Source of the DNA: Deltaproteobacteria bacterium
GTDB lineage: Bacteria; CG2-30-53-67
Assembly (NCBI GenBank): GCA_013151235.1
Contig: JAADIO010000013.1
Span: 1 to 12,434 of the forward strand
DNA: 12,434 nt
Direction: 5' to 3'
Positions 1-7,446 of the stretch are shown in pieces. Below the pieces are notes generated by a model. The model was not told the DNA's origin. It worked only from the letters and a program-made list of their open reading frames with translations, and searched no databases. Position numbers and translations under genes: made by a program. The stretch's first letter is position 1. Each line of letters opens with the position of its first letter.

Positions 1-203
1 ATGGTATAGAATTTCGCCCATTTGAAGAGAAAAGAGGACATGACCAGAATGGTCAGCCCCAGGAGCATCTGCAGCGCCCGGGTCCCCTTGAAGAGCTGAA
101 ACGACTTATAGAGGACATAGGCCACAATGAAGATATCGACGGCATCCTGCCAGCGGAAGGTATGGAGAAACCATCGAACCAGGTTTGCAATTTCCATCCA
201 CAT
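1..203 (-). CDS. cdaA: Diadenylate cyclase CdaA, N-terminal part (cut by window edge)
   Basis: CdaA is the membrane-bound enzyme that condenses two ATP into the second messenger c-di-AMP. Only about 67 N-terminal residues are visible, and the catalytic DisA_N domain lies outside the window. The visible part reads as the CdaA leader: a short amphipathic start, the conserved RWQD element followed by a hydrophobic helix (VDIFIVAYVLY), then KGTRALQ and a second helix (LLGLTILVMSSFLF). This matches the RWQDILDI and RGTRAVQLL pattern typical of the family. Several ATGs are clustered at the start. The one at 203 was chosen because AGG lies 7 nt upstream; 206 and 197 remain possible. The gene follows folP on the same strand after a 112-bp gap, as in the ftsH-folP-cdaA-glmM order of many bacteria. 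Identity is fairly sure despite truncation. Confidence 0.9.
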   Translation of the reverse strand, partial: MWMEIANLVRWFLHTFRWQDAVDIFIVAYVLYKSFQLFKGTRALQMLLGLTILVMSSFLFKWAKFYT

Positions 204-315
204 CATCCGACCTGCTTTCTTCGTGGTCTTGTTCGCAAAATCCGCAACGTACCGGGAGGGTCGACCAACCCGTCTCTGCACGCAGACCCGCCCCCGGCTC
301 TACGGCCCGGGATAT

Positions 316-1524
316 TCAGTTCCGCTGCATCACGGCATCGGCCATTCGAACGGCCCGTGCGGTTTCCCGAACATCATGCACCCGCACCAGATTCGCACCG
401 TTCAATACCCCCAAAACCGCCGTCGCAAGACTCCCTTCCATCCGTTCGGCCACGGGAAGGTCAAGGATGGCACCGATCATGGATTTTCGGGAGGTCCCGA
501 GGAGGAGGGGACGGCCCAGCACTTTGAACTCGGAGAGATGTTTCAACAGATCGAGATTATCCTGAAGACGTTTTCCAAAACCGATCCCGGGGTCCAGGAT
601 CATCTGTTCATCCCGCATTCCCGCGGCCCGGCCGATCTCCATGCTACCCTCCAGGTAGGCCAGAACCTCCCCCACAACATCTTCATAAGAAGGATCCTGC
701 TGCATATCCTTCGGCGTCCCCAGGATATGCATCAAAACCACGGGCACATCCCGTTCGGCAACCAGAGAGGCCATCTCCGGATCGAACCGCAAACCGGAGA
801 TATCGTTAATCATGTGTGCCCCGGCATCAAGAGCCGCCCGGGCAACAGAAGCCTTGCAGGTATCAACGGAGATCCGAAGCCCCGCCTCCCGGACGAGACG
901 TTCCACCACCGGCAGAACCCGTTTAAGTTCTTCCTCCTCCGGAACCCGCGCCGATCCCGGCCGGGTCGATTCCCCGCCGACGTCAATGAAATCCGCTCCC
1001 TCTTCCGCCATCCGTATCGCCTGTATGACAGCAGCATCCACGCTGTCGTATGCGCCGCCGTCGAAGAAGGAATCGGGCGTCACATTGAGGACCCCCATGA
1101 TGTAGGTTCGTTCTCCCAGATCAATAAGCTCGGAGCCGAACCGGCAGGGAAAGCGGTTCTGGTTGAAGGAGCGAATGCACAAGGCCAGATCATCGGCAAG
1201 AGCGGGCAAACCGAAGAAGTTCTGCCGCTTCAGTTTACGGACCAGCCCCCGGTAGTGCCGCTCTGTCGCCACCATCAGAACGTCCGTCGTCTCCACGGAA
1301 TGGGTCAGAGTCCCATGAGCAACGGCACAATCGCCCCCCCGGGAGAGCAGCTCCTGTTTGAGAAGGTTGGCAACAGGGCAGGGAACATCCGAAAGACGGA
1401 TCATGCGCGTCAATCCCTTGGGAAACATCAGACCGATCCCCGGCGGATCTGCGCCAAGACGCCTCATTTCATGAATGATCTCCTCCCGTGTGTTAAGCTG
1501 CAGGATTCGCATCCCGTACTTCAT
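316..1524 (-). CDS. folP: Dihydropteroate synthase with N-terminal extension
   Basis: FolP joins 6-hydroxymethyl-dihydropterin pyrophosphate to p-aminobenzoate, giving dihydropteroate in folate synthesis; it is the sulfonamide target. The C-terminal TIM barrel (about residues 138-402) carries all signature loops: [11 protein letters not shown] (147-157), GGESTRPG (183-190), DISG (241-244), DPGIGFGK (311-318), the SRK pterin/phosphate loop (345-347) and RVHDV near the end. The protein is 402 aa against about 280 for the classic enzyme. The extra ~135 residues form a separate N-terminal domain of unknown function, to my knowledge also seen in FolPs of deltaproteobacteria and some Firmicutes. 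The ATG overlaps the ftsH stop as ATGA and has an AGAGGT ribosome-binding site 6 nt upstream inside ftsH, so the two are probably translationally coupled. An internal ATG at residue 5 lacks such a site. Confidence 0.97.
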   Translation of the reverse strand: MKYGMRILQLNTREEIIHEMRRLGADPPGIGLMFPKGLTRMIRLSDVPCPVANLLKQELLSRGGDCAVAHGTLTHSVETTDVLMVATERHYRGLVRKLKRQNFFGLPALADDLALCIRSFNQNRFPCRFGSELIDLGERTYIMGVLNVTPDSFFDGGAYDSVDAAVIQAIRMAEEGADFIDVGGESTRPGSARVPEEEELKRVLPVVERLVREAGLRISVDTCKASVARAALDAGAHMINDISGLRFDPEMASLVAERDVPVVLMHILGTPKDMQQDPSYEDVVGEVLAYLEGSMEIGRAAGMRDEQMILDPGIGFGKRLQDNLDLLKHLSEFKVLGRPLLLGTSRKSMIGAILDLPVAERMEGSLATAVLGVLNGANLVRVHDVRETARAVRMADAVMQRN

Positions 1525-3332
1525 TCACCAACCTCTTGGGGGAGCTTTCCATTAATGAGTTCATCGATCTGTTCCGCGCTGAGAACCTCGACCTCCAGCA
1601 GGTTTTCGGAGATCCGCTTCAAAGTCTCCAGGTTTTCTTTAAGAAGAGTTCGGGCTTTCCCGTAGCACTGCGTGACAATCTGTTTCACCTCGGTATCGAT
1701 TTCCATTGCCGTCGCCTCGCTGTAATCCCGATGCTGGGAAATCTCCCGTCCGAGAAAGATCTGCTCATCTTTCTTCCCGAAAGAGAGCGGCCCCAACTGG
1801 TCACTCATCCCCCACTCACAGACCATTTTCCTTGCGAGCGAAGTCGCCTGCTCAATGTCATTGCCTGCCCCCGTCGTCATCTGGCTGAAGATCAATTCCT
1901 CCGCCGCCCTCCCGCCCATCAGAACGGCGATTCTGCCGAGCATGAATTCTTTCGAAAAGGTGTACTTGTCCGATTCGGGAAGTTGCTGCGTAACCCCGAG
2001 GGCACGACCCCGGGGGATGATGGTCACCTTGTGAACCGGATCTGTCCCCGGAATCATTTTCGCAACGAGAACATGACCGGCCTCGTGGTAAGCGGTATTC
2101 CGTTTTTCCTCATCACTCATGATCATGCTTTTCCGTTCCGCCCCCATGAGAACCTTGTCCTTGGCCTCTTCCAGGTCGGTCATTTCCACCTCATCCTTGT
2201 TCCTGCGTGCGGCAAGCAGCGCCGCCTCATTCACGAGATTGGCAAGATCGGCGCCGGAGAAACCGGGCGTGCCCCGGGCCAGAACATGAAGATCGACTTC
2301 CGCTGCGACGGGGATCTTTCGGGTATGCACTTTGAGTATCCCTTCCCTCCCCTTGATATCGGGGTTCGGCACAACCACCTGCCGATCGAAACGGCCGGGC
2401 CGCAGGAGGGCCGGGTCGAGAACATCCGGCCGGTTTGTTGCAGCAATCAGGATCACACTCTCATGGGATTCGAAACCGTCCATCTCGACCAAGAGCTGAT
2501 TCAAGGTCTGTTCCCGCTCGTCATGCCCGCCGCCGAGGCCGGCGCCACGGTGACGACCGACGGCATCAATTTCATCAATAAAGATGATGCAGGGGGCATG
2601 CTTCTTCCCCTGATTGAACAGGTCGCGTACCCTGGACGCCCCCACACCGACGAACATCTCGACAAAATCGGAACCACTGATGGTAAAAAACGGAACGTCC
2701 GCCTCTCCGGCGATGGCCCGGGCCAGCAGGGTCTTGCCTGTGCCGGGAGGTCCCATCAGGAGGACCCCCTTCGGGATTTTCCCGCCCAATCTCTGAAATT
2801 TCTTGGGATCCTTGAGATACTCGATGATCTCCTGCAGTTCATCTTTGGCCTCATCGATCCCGGATACATCTTTGAAAGTCACCTTCTGCTGATCTTCATT
2901 GAGCAGTTTCGCGCGGCTCTTCCCGAAAGAAAGTGCCTTGTTCCCTCCCCCCTGCATCTGCCGCATGAAGAAGACCCAGACGCCGATGAGGAGCAGAAAG
3001 GGAAACCAGGAAACCAGGATCGTTACAAAAAGTGATTCCTTCTTCGGCGGTTTGGCAACAATTTTGACCTCCTTTTTTCGCAGGTCATTCACCAGCTCGG
3101 GATAATTCGGTGAATAGACCTTGAAGGTCTTGCCTTCATTAGTCTTCCCGTGAATCATCCCTCCATCTTCGATCACGACCTCACTGACGTCTCCCGCATC
3201 GACCTTATTCATGAACTCGGTAAAAGAAACTTCACGGACCATTTCCTTCTGGTAACTAAAAAGATTGAAGAGCAGGACCATCACCATTCCGATGACGAGC
3301 CAGAGGGTCAAGCTTTTGTAAAATGAATTCAC
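1521..3332 (-). CDS. ftsH: ATP-dependent zinc metalloprotease FtsH
   Basis: FtsH is a membrane-anchored hexameric AAA+ protease that extracts and degrades misfolded membrane proteins and short-lived regulators. In the GTG-start numbering (603 aa) there is a first transmembrane helix at about 8-26, a small periplasmic domain (about 27-100), a second helix at about 102-123, then the AAA+ module with Walker A GPPGTGKT (194-201), Walker B IIFIDEID (about 249-256) and the second region of homology [18 protein letters not shown] (300-317). The peptidase domain has HEAGH (416-420) and the third zinc ligand in GNDIEQAT (Asp about 492). The reading frame stays open 13 codons further upstream to an ATG at 3371. 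The GTG at 3332 is preferred because GGAGGT lies 5 nt before it and MNSFYK-like starts are usual for the family. Its stop overlaps the folP start. Length and motifs are complete. Confidence 0.98.
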   Translation of the reverse strand: MNSFYKSLTLWLVIGMVMVLLFNLFSYQKEMVREVSFTEFMNKVDAGDVSEVVIEDGGMIHGKTNEGKTFKVYSPNYPELVNDLRKKEVKIVAKPPKKESLFVTILVSWFPFLLLIGVWVFFMRQMQGGGNKALSFGKSRAKLLNEDQQKVTFKDVSGIDEAKDELQEIIEYLKDPKKFQRLGGKIPKGVLLMGPPGTGKTLLARAIAGEADVPFFTISGSDFVEMFVGVGASRVRDLFNQGKKHAPCIIFIDEIDAVGRHRGAGLGGGHDEREQTLNQLLVEMDGFESHESVILIAATNRPDVLDPALLRPGRFDRQVVVPNPDIKGREGILKVHTRKIPVAAEVDLHVLARGTPGFSGADLANLVNEAALLAARRNKDEVEMTDLEEAKDKVLMGAERKSMIMSDEEKRNTAYHEAGHVLVAKMIPGTDPVHKVTIIPRGRALGVTQQLPESDKYTFSKEFMLGRIAVLMGGRAAEELIFSQMTTGAGNDIEQATSLARKMVCEWGMSDQLGPLSFGKKDEQIFLGREISQHRDYSEATAMEIDTEVKQIVTQCYGKARTLLKENLETLKRISENLLEVEVLSAEQIDELINGKLPQEVGE

Positions 3333-3337
3333 GAAAG

Positions 3338-3343
3338 ACCTCC
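3338..3343 (-). promoter_or_regulatory. Ribosome-binding site that fixes the ftsH GTG start
   Basis: On the minus strand GGAGGT is followed by 5 nt and then GTG at 3332. The site argues for the non-ATG start over the in-frame upstream ATG at 3371. Confidence 0.8.
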
Positions 3344-3432
3344 GGTACAAAGGAGAAGCCCCATAACACAAAAGGTGGCTTCATCTTCTATCTTATTGAA
3401 ATTAATTAATATTTCACGTTATTGATTTTCAG

Positions 3433-3461
3433 ATCCTATCACAAACTCCCTCATGTGACAA
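3433..3461 (-). promoter_or_regulatory. Candidate sigma70-type promoter for ftsH
   Basis: Reading the minus strand, TTGTCA (3456-3461) is followed by a 17-nt spacer and TAGGAT (3433-3438). This would give a leader of about 95 nt before the ftsH GTG. The -35 is 5/6 of consensus, the -10 is 4/6, and the spacing is ideal. It lies in the 169-bp tilS-ftsH gap, so the ftsH-folP-cdaA genes could be transcribed independently of tilS. No sigma32-like heat-shock promoter was evident. This is a sequence match only. Confidence 0.5.
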
Positions 3462-3482
3462 CAGAAAAAGGGCTGAAATTTA

Positions 3483-3504
3483 TAGTGATAAGGAGTCATC
3501 ACTA
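3483..3504. repeat. 7-bp inverted repeat over the tilS stop codon
   Basis: TAGTGAT (3483-3489) and ATCACTA (3498-3504) are perfect inverted arms around an 8-nt loop. The right arm includes the tilS TAG stop. No T-run follows the hairpin on the minus strand, so it does not look like an intrinsic terminator. It could be an mRNA-stabilising hairpin or an operator upstream of the ftsH promoter. Confidence 0.5.
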
Positions 3505-4896
3505 AAAATGGTGTATCGATAAACAGAGGATCCGGGCTGTCTCTTCCCCGACGGCAAAACGGACATCGGTGCGCAGCCCGCCGATCCAGAGGATCTCATC
3601 CCGCCCGTTGACCAGGAGGGGGAGACGATTCCGCCGGGAGCAGGGGATCTTTTCATCGATGAGAAACCGTTTCACCTTCTTCGTCCTTCCAAAACCGGAA
3701 GGACGGAAGCGGTCTCCAGGCCGTCGGGTTCTGACCCTCAGCGGCAACACGCATTTATCGTAATCAAAACAGGCGGTCATAGAAGATGAGGAGAAGGGAA
3801 CCTTTGAATCAGCGGCCAGGATCTCCGAGCGCACCTCAATACCGAGAGCCGGAATCCGCCCGGTCCCCGGAATCGGAATTTCATACATCCCCGGCGATAC
3901 CTCCGCCCGCACCGCCCGCAGAAATTCCAGTCGATCGTAAACCTTGCGTACCTGCATTCCGCAGGGCAGATCAATGCGGGCCGATGACCCCCCGGCCTTC
4001 ATCAAACGGATCACGGCCTCCACCTGCTCGAAGCTCCCTCCCTGCAGGGCATCATCCAGCTCGCAAAGTGCCTGCCGGATCACCCGCCGCAATAATGCCG
4101 GCGGCAGGGAGCTGAGCGGATCGCAGAGCAGTGCGATCCCCCCATCGAGGGGAATGGGATGAAACTGATCCGCCGCCAACTCCGAAAGCAAGGTCTCCTC
4201 ATCCCGAAGAATTTCGGCGGTCCGGCAAAGATCTTCGACAAGATTGGGATTGTACTCTTTCTTCAAAACCGGCAGAAGTTCCCGGCGAATCCGGTTTCGA
4301 AGATAGATCGTCTTTTCGTTGGATCGATCCTCCCGCCAGGCAATTCCCTCCCCCATCAGAAAATCCTGAATCTCACGGCGGGTCACCTGCAGGAACGGAC
4401 GAATAATTCCGGGAGAACGTTGAAGGGGAATTCCGGCGAGGCCGCGGGTACCCGAACCCCGGAACAGGCGCATGAGAAGGGTTTCCGCCTGATCATCCGC
4501 GTGATGCCCTAAGGCGACCCGGTCCGCATAAAACCGCTCGACGGTACGACGGAGGAAATCGTATCGTACCCTCCGGGCCGTTTCCTGGGCCGACCCCTTC
4601 TTCTCCGTTACCAGGGCCGGGACATCGACAAATTCGGAAACGAGCGACAACCCGCGACGCGCCGCTTCGGCCTCGCAGAAGTCCCGGTCTCCCTCCGCCT
4701 CGCCCCCCCGGAAACCATGGTTAAGGTGCGCCGGGATCAAGGTCAGGTCATAACATTCCCGCAGACGGTACAGGACCTCGAAAAGCGCCATGGAATCGGG
4801 ACCTCCCGAAAGAGCGATGACCACGGTATCGCCTCTGGACAGGAGTCCATGCTGCTCGATCGTTCTTTTAATTTTGGAGATAAATTTCGTCGGCAT
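3502..4896 (-). CDS. tilS: tRNA(Ile)-lysidine synthase TilS
   Basis: TilS converts the wobble C34 of tRNA-Ile(CAU) to lysidine with ATP, so that the tRNA reads AUA and accepts isoleucine. The N-type ATP pyrophosphatase P-loop is SGGPDS (residues 30-35 from the chosen ATG). It is followed by AHLNHGFRG, then HHADDQAET (131-139) and RGSGTRGL, the usual TilS active-site and tRNA-contact motifs. A central substrate-binding domain and the C-terminal TilS_C domain (RRPGDRF, then KVKRFLIDEKIP) complete a normal ~464-aa bacterial TilS. The frame is open to a TTG at 4950, but that stretch (residues rich in R, G and Q) does not resemble the family start. The ATG at 4896 (MPTKFIS) fits, although no good ribosome-binding site precedes it. 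The gene lies 169 bp upstream of ftsH, the common order, and 132 bp downstream of the ETF oxidoreductase. Confidence 0.95.
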   Translation of the reverse strand: MPTKFISKIKRTIEQHGLLSRGDTVVIALSGGPDSMALFEVLYRLRECYDLTLIPAHLNHGFRGGEAEGDRDFCEAEAARRGLSLVSEFVDVPALVTEKKGSAQETARRVRYDFLRRTVERFYADRVALGHHADDQAETLLMRLFRGSGTRGLAGIPLQRSPGIIRPFLQVTRREIQDFLMGEGIAWREDRSNEKTIYLRNRIRRELLPVLKKEYNPNLVEDLCRTAEILRDEETLLSELAADQFHPIPLDGGIALLCDPLSSLPPALLRRVIRQALCELDDALQGGSFEQVEAVIRLMKAGGSSARIDLPCGMQVRKVYDRLEFLRAVRAEVSPGMYEIPIPGTGRIPALGIEVRSEILAADSKVPFSSSSMTACFDYDKCVLPLRVRTRRPGDRFRPSGFGRTKKVKRFLIDEKIPCSRRNRLPLLVNGRDEILWIGGLRTDVRFAVGEETARILCLSIHHF

Positions 4897-4930
4897 GATT
4901 CTTTGTTGGTTTCCAGAGCCATCCTCTCGC

Positions 4931-5013
4931 CAAACTCGCAAAGAACGCAAAGAAAAAAGAAGCAGTTCATTTTGATCTTAAACTTTGTGCTTTTGACCCT
5001 TTGTCCCTTGTCT
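4931..5013. repeat. Degenerate CAAAG/CTTTG intergenic repeat, copy 1
   Basis: The gap between the ETF oxidoreductase and tilS holds a low-complexity element. On the plus strand it has GCAAAGAACGCAAAG (about 4938-4952), then, about 30 nt on, the opposite-polarity words CTTTGTGCTTTTGACCCTTTG (about 4983-5003, written in part). The two halves are therefore inverted relative to each other. A similar word family recurs at 11478-11538. It resembles the degenerate 'CTTTGTG/CTTTGCG' repeats found between genes in many environmental and deltaproteobacterial genomes. On the minus strand the element can be read as a short cysteine-rich peptide (FFLCVLCEFGER), a typical spurious translation of such repeats. 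Confidence 0.55.
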
Positions 5014-5028
5014 TGTCCTTCGGTCAAA

Positions 5029-6720
5029 TCACATCATCGTATACTTCGGTCCTCCCCCCCCTTCCGGCGGAACCCAGGTGATAATCCCGTAAGGATCCCG
5101 GATATCGCAGGTCTTGCAGTGAACACAGTTGGCAAAGTTGATCCGCAGTTTTTCCTCCCCACTCTCCTCGTCTGCGACCATCTCGTAAACCCCGGCGGGA
5201 CAGAATTTCACGCAGGGATTTCCGTATTCTTCCCGGCAGCGGCCGTGGCAGATCGAGGGATCCTCAACATGGAGGTGACAGGGCTGATCCTCATCGTGTG
5301 TTGTCCCGGAATGATAGACCGAGGTTACCTTGTCAAAGGTCAAAGTCCCGTCGGTAATCACCGGCTCCTTCACGGCCCCCTTTTCGTGATAGTCGGCCAC
5401 TTTTTTCATCTGCTCGCAATCGGCCTTCTCCGATTTCCAGTTTGTCAACCCCTTGCCCCCCGTCACCATCCCGAAGGCGGCGTTGAGCATCCCGGTGATC
5501 CGCCCCCGGTCAAACGCCTGGTGAAAATTCCGGGCCGCCCGGAGATCCTGCCACACATAACTTTTCCGGAGACTCTCCTCGTAGCCGGCCAGCACTTCGC
5601 GGGAGGCATCCCCCGAAAGCAGCGCCGAGAAGGCCGCCTCCGCCGCCAGCATTCCGGACTTCATGGCAAGATGAACTCCCTTGATCCGCCGGCTGTCAAA
5701 GAGAGCGCCGTCATCTCCGACCAACAGCCCGCCGTCAAAGGCAAGCTGCGGCACGGAATGATAACCACTTATGGAGACTGTCTTGGCACCGTATTCGAGG
5801 AGTTTTCCCCCCGAGATCATCTGTTGGATGAAATCATGATCCTTGTAACGCTGGAAAGCCTCGTGCGTATCGAAGAAGGGATCGGGCGAATTGACCCCGG
5901 CCAGCAGTCCGAGGATCAGCCGGCGGTCCGCCATGGGATAAATGAAGCCCCCGCCGTAAGTGTCCGGGGGGAGCGGATGACCGAGGGTATGAATCACCTC
6001 GTCCGAAACCTCATTCCCTTCCGGTAGTTCCCAGACCTCCTTCACCCCCGTCAAGTAACCGATGGGGGCCTTTCCCTCCGCCAGACCGAGACGGGGGATC
6101 AGGGTCTTGGCCAGATTGCCCCGGGGCCCTTCCCCGAAGATCGTCACACGGGCCACAAGATCGATCCCCGGTTCGAAATTTCCTTTGCGATTCCCCTCCT
6201 TGTCGATTCCCTTGTCTCCGGTCCGGACACCGATGACCCGATCGCCTTCGTAGAGGACTTCAATACCGGGAAAACCGGGGAAGATCTCACAGCCCGCTTC
6301 CGCGACCAGACTTCCCAGCCAGCGGTTGAAACGGGAAAGGGAAATCACCAGTCCTCCCCGGTTTTCCAGGGGCGGCGGGATGAAAGGAGAATGGAACTGA
6401 GAGACGGAAGTCAGATAATAGAGGGACTCCTTCCGAACCACATGTTCGATGGGGGCCCCCTGTTCTTCATAATCCGGGACGAGTTCCTTGAGAGCAACGG
6501 GGTCCAGAACGGCCCCCGAAAGAGAATGTGCCCCGATTTCCGCCCCCTTCTCCAGGAGAACGATCATCGGCTCTTTCAGTGCCTCACCCTTTGCCTCCCC
6601 TCTTTCCACAAGGTCATTGTGTTTCGCAATCTTCCGCATCAGGTACAGTGCCCCCGACAGGCAGGCAGGCCCGCCCCCGACGAAGAGTACATCCACCTCC
6701 ATTCGTTCCCGGCTCTCCAT
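5029..6720 (-). CDS. Electron transfer flavoprotein:quinone oxidoreductase (ETF-QO)
   Basis: This protein takes electrons from reduced ETF (fed by acyl-CoA and related dehydrogenases) through FAD and a [4Fe-4S] cluster to membrane quinone. The 563-aa length is normal for single-chain ETF-QO. Residues 10-35 form the FAD-binding beta-alpha-beta fold. The body has the family features HSLSGAVLDP, YGGGFIYPM and GLLVGDDGALFDSRRIKGVHLAMKSG (shown only in part here), ending in a C-terminal ferredoxin-like domain. Cluster ligands are Cys507, Cys532, Cys535 and Cys538; the 25-3-3 spacing equals that of human ETF-QO. The C-terminus PEGGGGPKY is also diagnostic. One oddity is that the third glycine of GxGxxG is a cysteine (GGGPAC, residues 15-20). 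The ATG at 6720 has GGAGG 5 nt upstream and a strong promoter just behind it. etfA and etfB are not adjacent. The protein probably sits on the inner face of the cytoplasmic membrane. Confidence 0.95.
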   Translation of the reverse strand: MESRERMEVDVLFVGGGPACLSGALYLMRKIAKHNDLVERGEAKGEALKEPMIVLLEKGAEIGAHSLSGAVLDPVALKELVPDYEEQGAPIEHVVRKESLYYLTSVSQFHSPFIPPPLENRGGLVISLSRFNRWLGSLVAEAGCEIFPGFPGIEVLYEGDRVIGVRTGDKGIDKEGNRKGNFEPGIDLVARVTIFGEGPRGNLAKTLIPRLGLAEGKAPIGYLTGVKEVWELPEGNEVSDEVIHTLGHPLPPDTYGGGFIYPMADRRLILGLLAGVNSPDPFFDTHEAFQRYKDHDFIQQMISGGKLLEYGAKTVSISGYHSVPQLAFDGGLLVGDDGALFDSRRIKGVHLAMKSGMLAAEAAFSALLSGDASREVLAGYEESLRKSYVWQDLRAARNFHQAFDRGRITGMLNAAFGMVTGGKGLTNWKSEKADCEQMKKVADYHEKGAVKEPVITDGTLTFDKVTSVYHSGTTHDEDQPCHLHVEDPSICHGRCREEYGNPCVKFCPAGVYEMVADEESGEEKLRINFANCVHCKTCDIRDPYGIITWVPPEGGGGPKYTMM

Positions 6721-6762
6721 GGGTCCTCCTCTCCAAAAAGATGAAGGGTAAGTTCTGTCGGC

Positions 6763-6790
6763 ATTATACCATTTTCATTTCCACTTTCAA
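6763..6790 (-). promoter_or_regulatory. Strong sigma70-type promoter for the ETF-QO gene
   Basis: On the minus strand TTGAAA (6785-6790) is followed by 16 nt and a perfect TATAAT (6763-6768), with TGG just before the -10, which makes it an extended -10 as well. The expected transcript start near 6757 gives a short leader of about 36 nt. Confidence 0.75.
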
Positions 6791-6815
6791 CCTGAAGTGT
6801 TCGAAATATTATCTA

Positions 6816-6868
6816 ATGTTTTACATGCAAAGTATTCCATAACAGTATGTTTTATATATGTTTACCAT
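6816..6868 (+). repeat. Three phased direct repeats between the divergent promoters
   Basis: ATGTTTTACAT (6816-6826), ATGTTTTATAT (6847-6857) and ATGTTTACCAT (6858-6868) share the core ATGTTT. Their starts are 31 and 11 bp apart, close to three and one helical turns, so they would lie on the same DNA face. They sit upstream of both divergent promoters, where an activator or shared repressor could bind. The AT-rich background makes chance similarity possible. Confidence 0.4.
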
Positions 6869-6884
6869 TATATTCAAAACAGGG

Positions 6885-6913
6885 TTGAAATATTTGCGTT
6901 CATACACTATATT
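6885..6913 (+). promoter_or_regulatory. Sigma70-type promoter for the response regulator gene
   Basis: TTGAAA (6885-6890), a 17-nt spacer and TATATT (6908-6913) form a near-consensus promoter. The expected start near 6920 leaves an unusually long leader of about 110 nt before the ATG at 7032, which contains the 6974-6986 palindrome. Confidence 0.65.
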
Positions 6914-6973
6914 TAAATCGTCATTTTGCTGAAAACAATTTTTCGTCTGATCTAAGTGGTCCTGTTCGTAAAT

Positions 6974-6986
6974 AGTGTGACACACT
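6974..6986. repeat. Perfect 13-bp palindrome in the response regulator leader
   Basis: AGTGTGACACACT is a perfect 6-bp inverted repeat around one central base. It lies about 55-65 bp downstream of the predicted transcript start and 45 bp before the start codon. The form (short half-sites, odd centre) resembles an operator for a dimeric regulator; an RNA hairpin is unlikely because there is no usable loop. Confidence 0.5.
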
Positions 6987-7031
6987 GAGAGGGTTGCAGG
7001 CTCATCCGGAACCGTACAGGAGGAAAGCGCT

Positions 7032-7433
7032 ATGCAGGAGGGGAAAGAAGAGATTCTGCTTGTCGACGATGAACCTACTTTATTGAAATTAGGAGAACGA
7101 CTTCTGACGACCCTGGGCTACACGGTCCGAACCGCCGACAACGGGAAAGATGCCTGCCGGATCTATCGTGAAGGAAGTTCCGAGATCCAACTGGTAATCC
7201 TGGACTATCTCATGCCGGGCATGAGCGGAGAGGAAACCTTTTCCGTTCTGAAAGAGATCAACCCCAGTGTTCGTGTCCTGCTTACCTCGGGACTTGACGG
7301 GGAAGGAGAAGTCCGGAAACTGATCGACACAGGAGTTCAGGGATTTATCCCGAAGCCCTTTATGCTCCAGGATTTCTCCCAAGCCGTACGAAAGGCCCTT
7401 GACAAACCGATCGGCGCCACCCCCAAAACGTAA
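7032..7433 (+). CDS. REC-only (CheY-like) response regulator
   Basis: This 133-aa protein is a stand-alone receiver domain. The acidic pocket is Asp12/Asp13 (VDDE), the phosphorylated residue is Asp58 (LDYLMPGMSG), the switch residue is Thr85 (LLTS) and the conserved lysine is Lys108 in FIPKPF. After the receiver only a ~13-residue tail follows, with no DNA-binding, GGDEF or other output domain. Its output must therefore be a protein contact or onward phosphotransfer. AGGAGG lies 8 nt before the ATG, an ideal ribosome-binding site. It is divergent from the ETF-QO gene and convergent, with 13 bp between stops, to two histidine kinase genes that are natural partner candidates. The target is unknown; a CheY-like motility role is not supported by any neighbour. 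Confidence 0.93.
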   Translation: MQEGKEEILLVDDEPTLLKLGERLLTTLGYTVRTADNGKDACRIYREGSSEIQLVILDYLMPGMSGEETFSVLKEINPSVRVLLTSGLDGEGEVRKLIDTGVQGFIPKPFMLQDFSQAVRKALDKPIGATPKT

Positions 7434-7446
7434 AATCCGTTCAAGC

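Larger units (their letters stand above)
6721..7031. other. AT-rich divergent regulatory region, no gene
   Basis: These 311 bp separate the leftward ETF-QO gene from the rightward response regulator. No convincing coding frame was found; the plus-strand frame that crosses the ETF-QO start is a shadow. The middle (about 6770-6950) is far more AT-rich than the flanking genes. It holds two oppositely oriented promoters about 95 bp apart, three phased direct repeats between them, and a 13-bp palindrome in the leader of the response regulator. Confidence 0.8.

Noticed and set aside
204-315. Small gene or earlier GTG start for cdaA in the folP-cdaA gap
   Set aside because: The frame is open back to about 303, but the added sequence is basic and unlike any CdaA N-terminus, and no ribosome-binding site supports the GTG at 281.
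127-1665. Long plus-strand open frame opposite folP
   Set aside because: It is antisense to a clear dihydropteroate synthase, its translation is low in order (rich in P, R, H) and matches no family I know; it is a shadow of GC-rich codon use.
1536-3035. Long plus-strand open frame opposite ftsH
   Set aside because: It runs through the complete FtsH motifs on the other strand and has no recognisable domain of its own.
3483-3504. Hairpin as the tilS intrinsic terminator
   Set aside because: The stem is AT-rich and only 7 bp, and no T-run follows on the minus strand.
4894-4950. Extended tilS start at TTG 4950
   Set aside because: The added 18 residues come from repeat-derived sequence and do not resemble TilS; MPTKFIS at 4896 is the likely start.
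4743-5027. Minus-strand small frame with FFLCVLCEFGER
   Set aside because: The cysteine-rich part is a translation of the CAAAG/CTTTG repeat and the rest overlaps tilS out of frame.
4717-6027. Plus-strand open frame opposite ETF-QO and tilS
   Set aside because: It is antisense to two well-supported genes and lacks any ribosome-binding site or domain.
6920-7031. Sigma54 promoter in front of the response regulator
   Set aside because: GG and GC dinucleotides at the -24/-12 spacing were looked for in the leader and not found, while a good sigma70-type match exists upstream.
7434-7446. Bidirectional terminator between the convergent regulator and kinase genes
   Set aside because: The 13-bp gap and its edges show no inverted repeat with a T-run.
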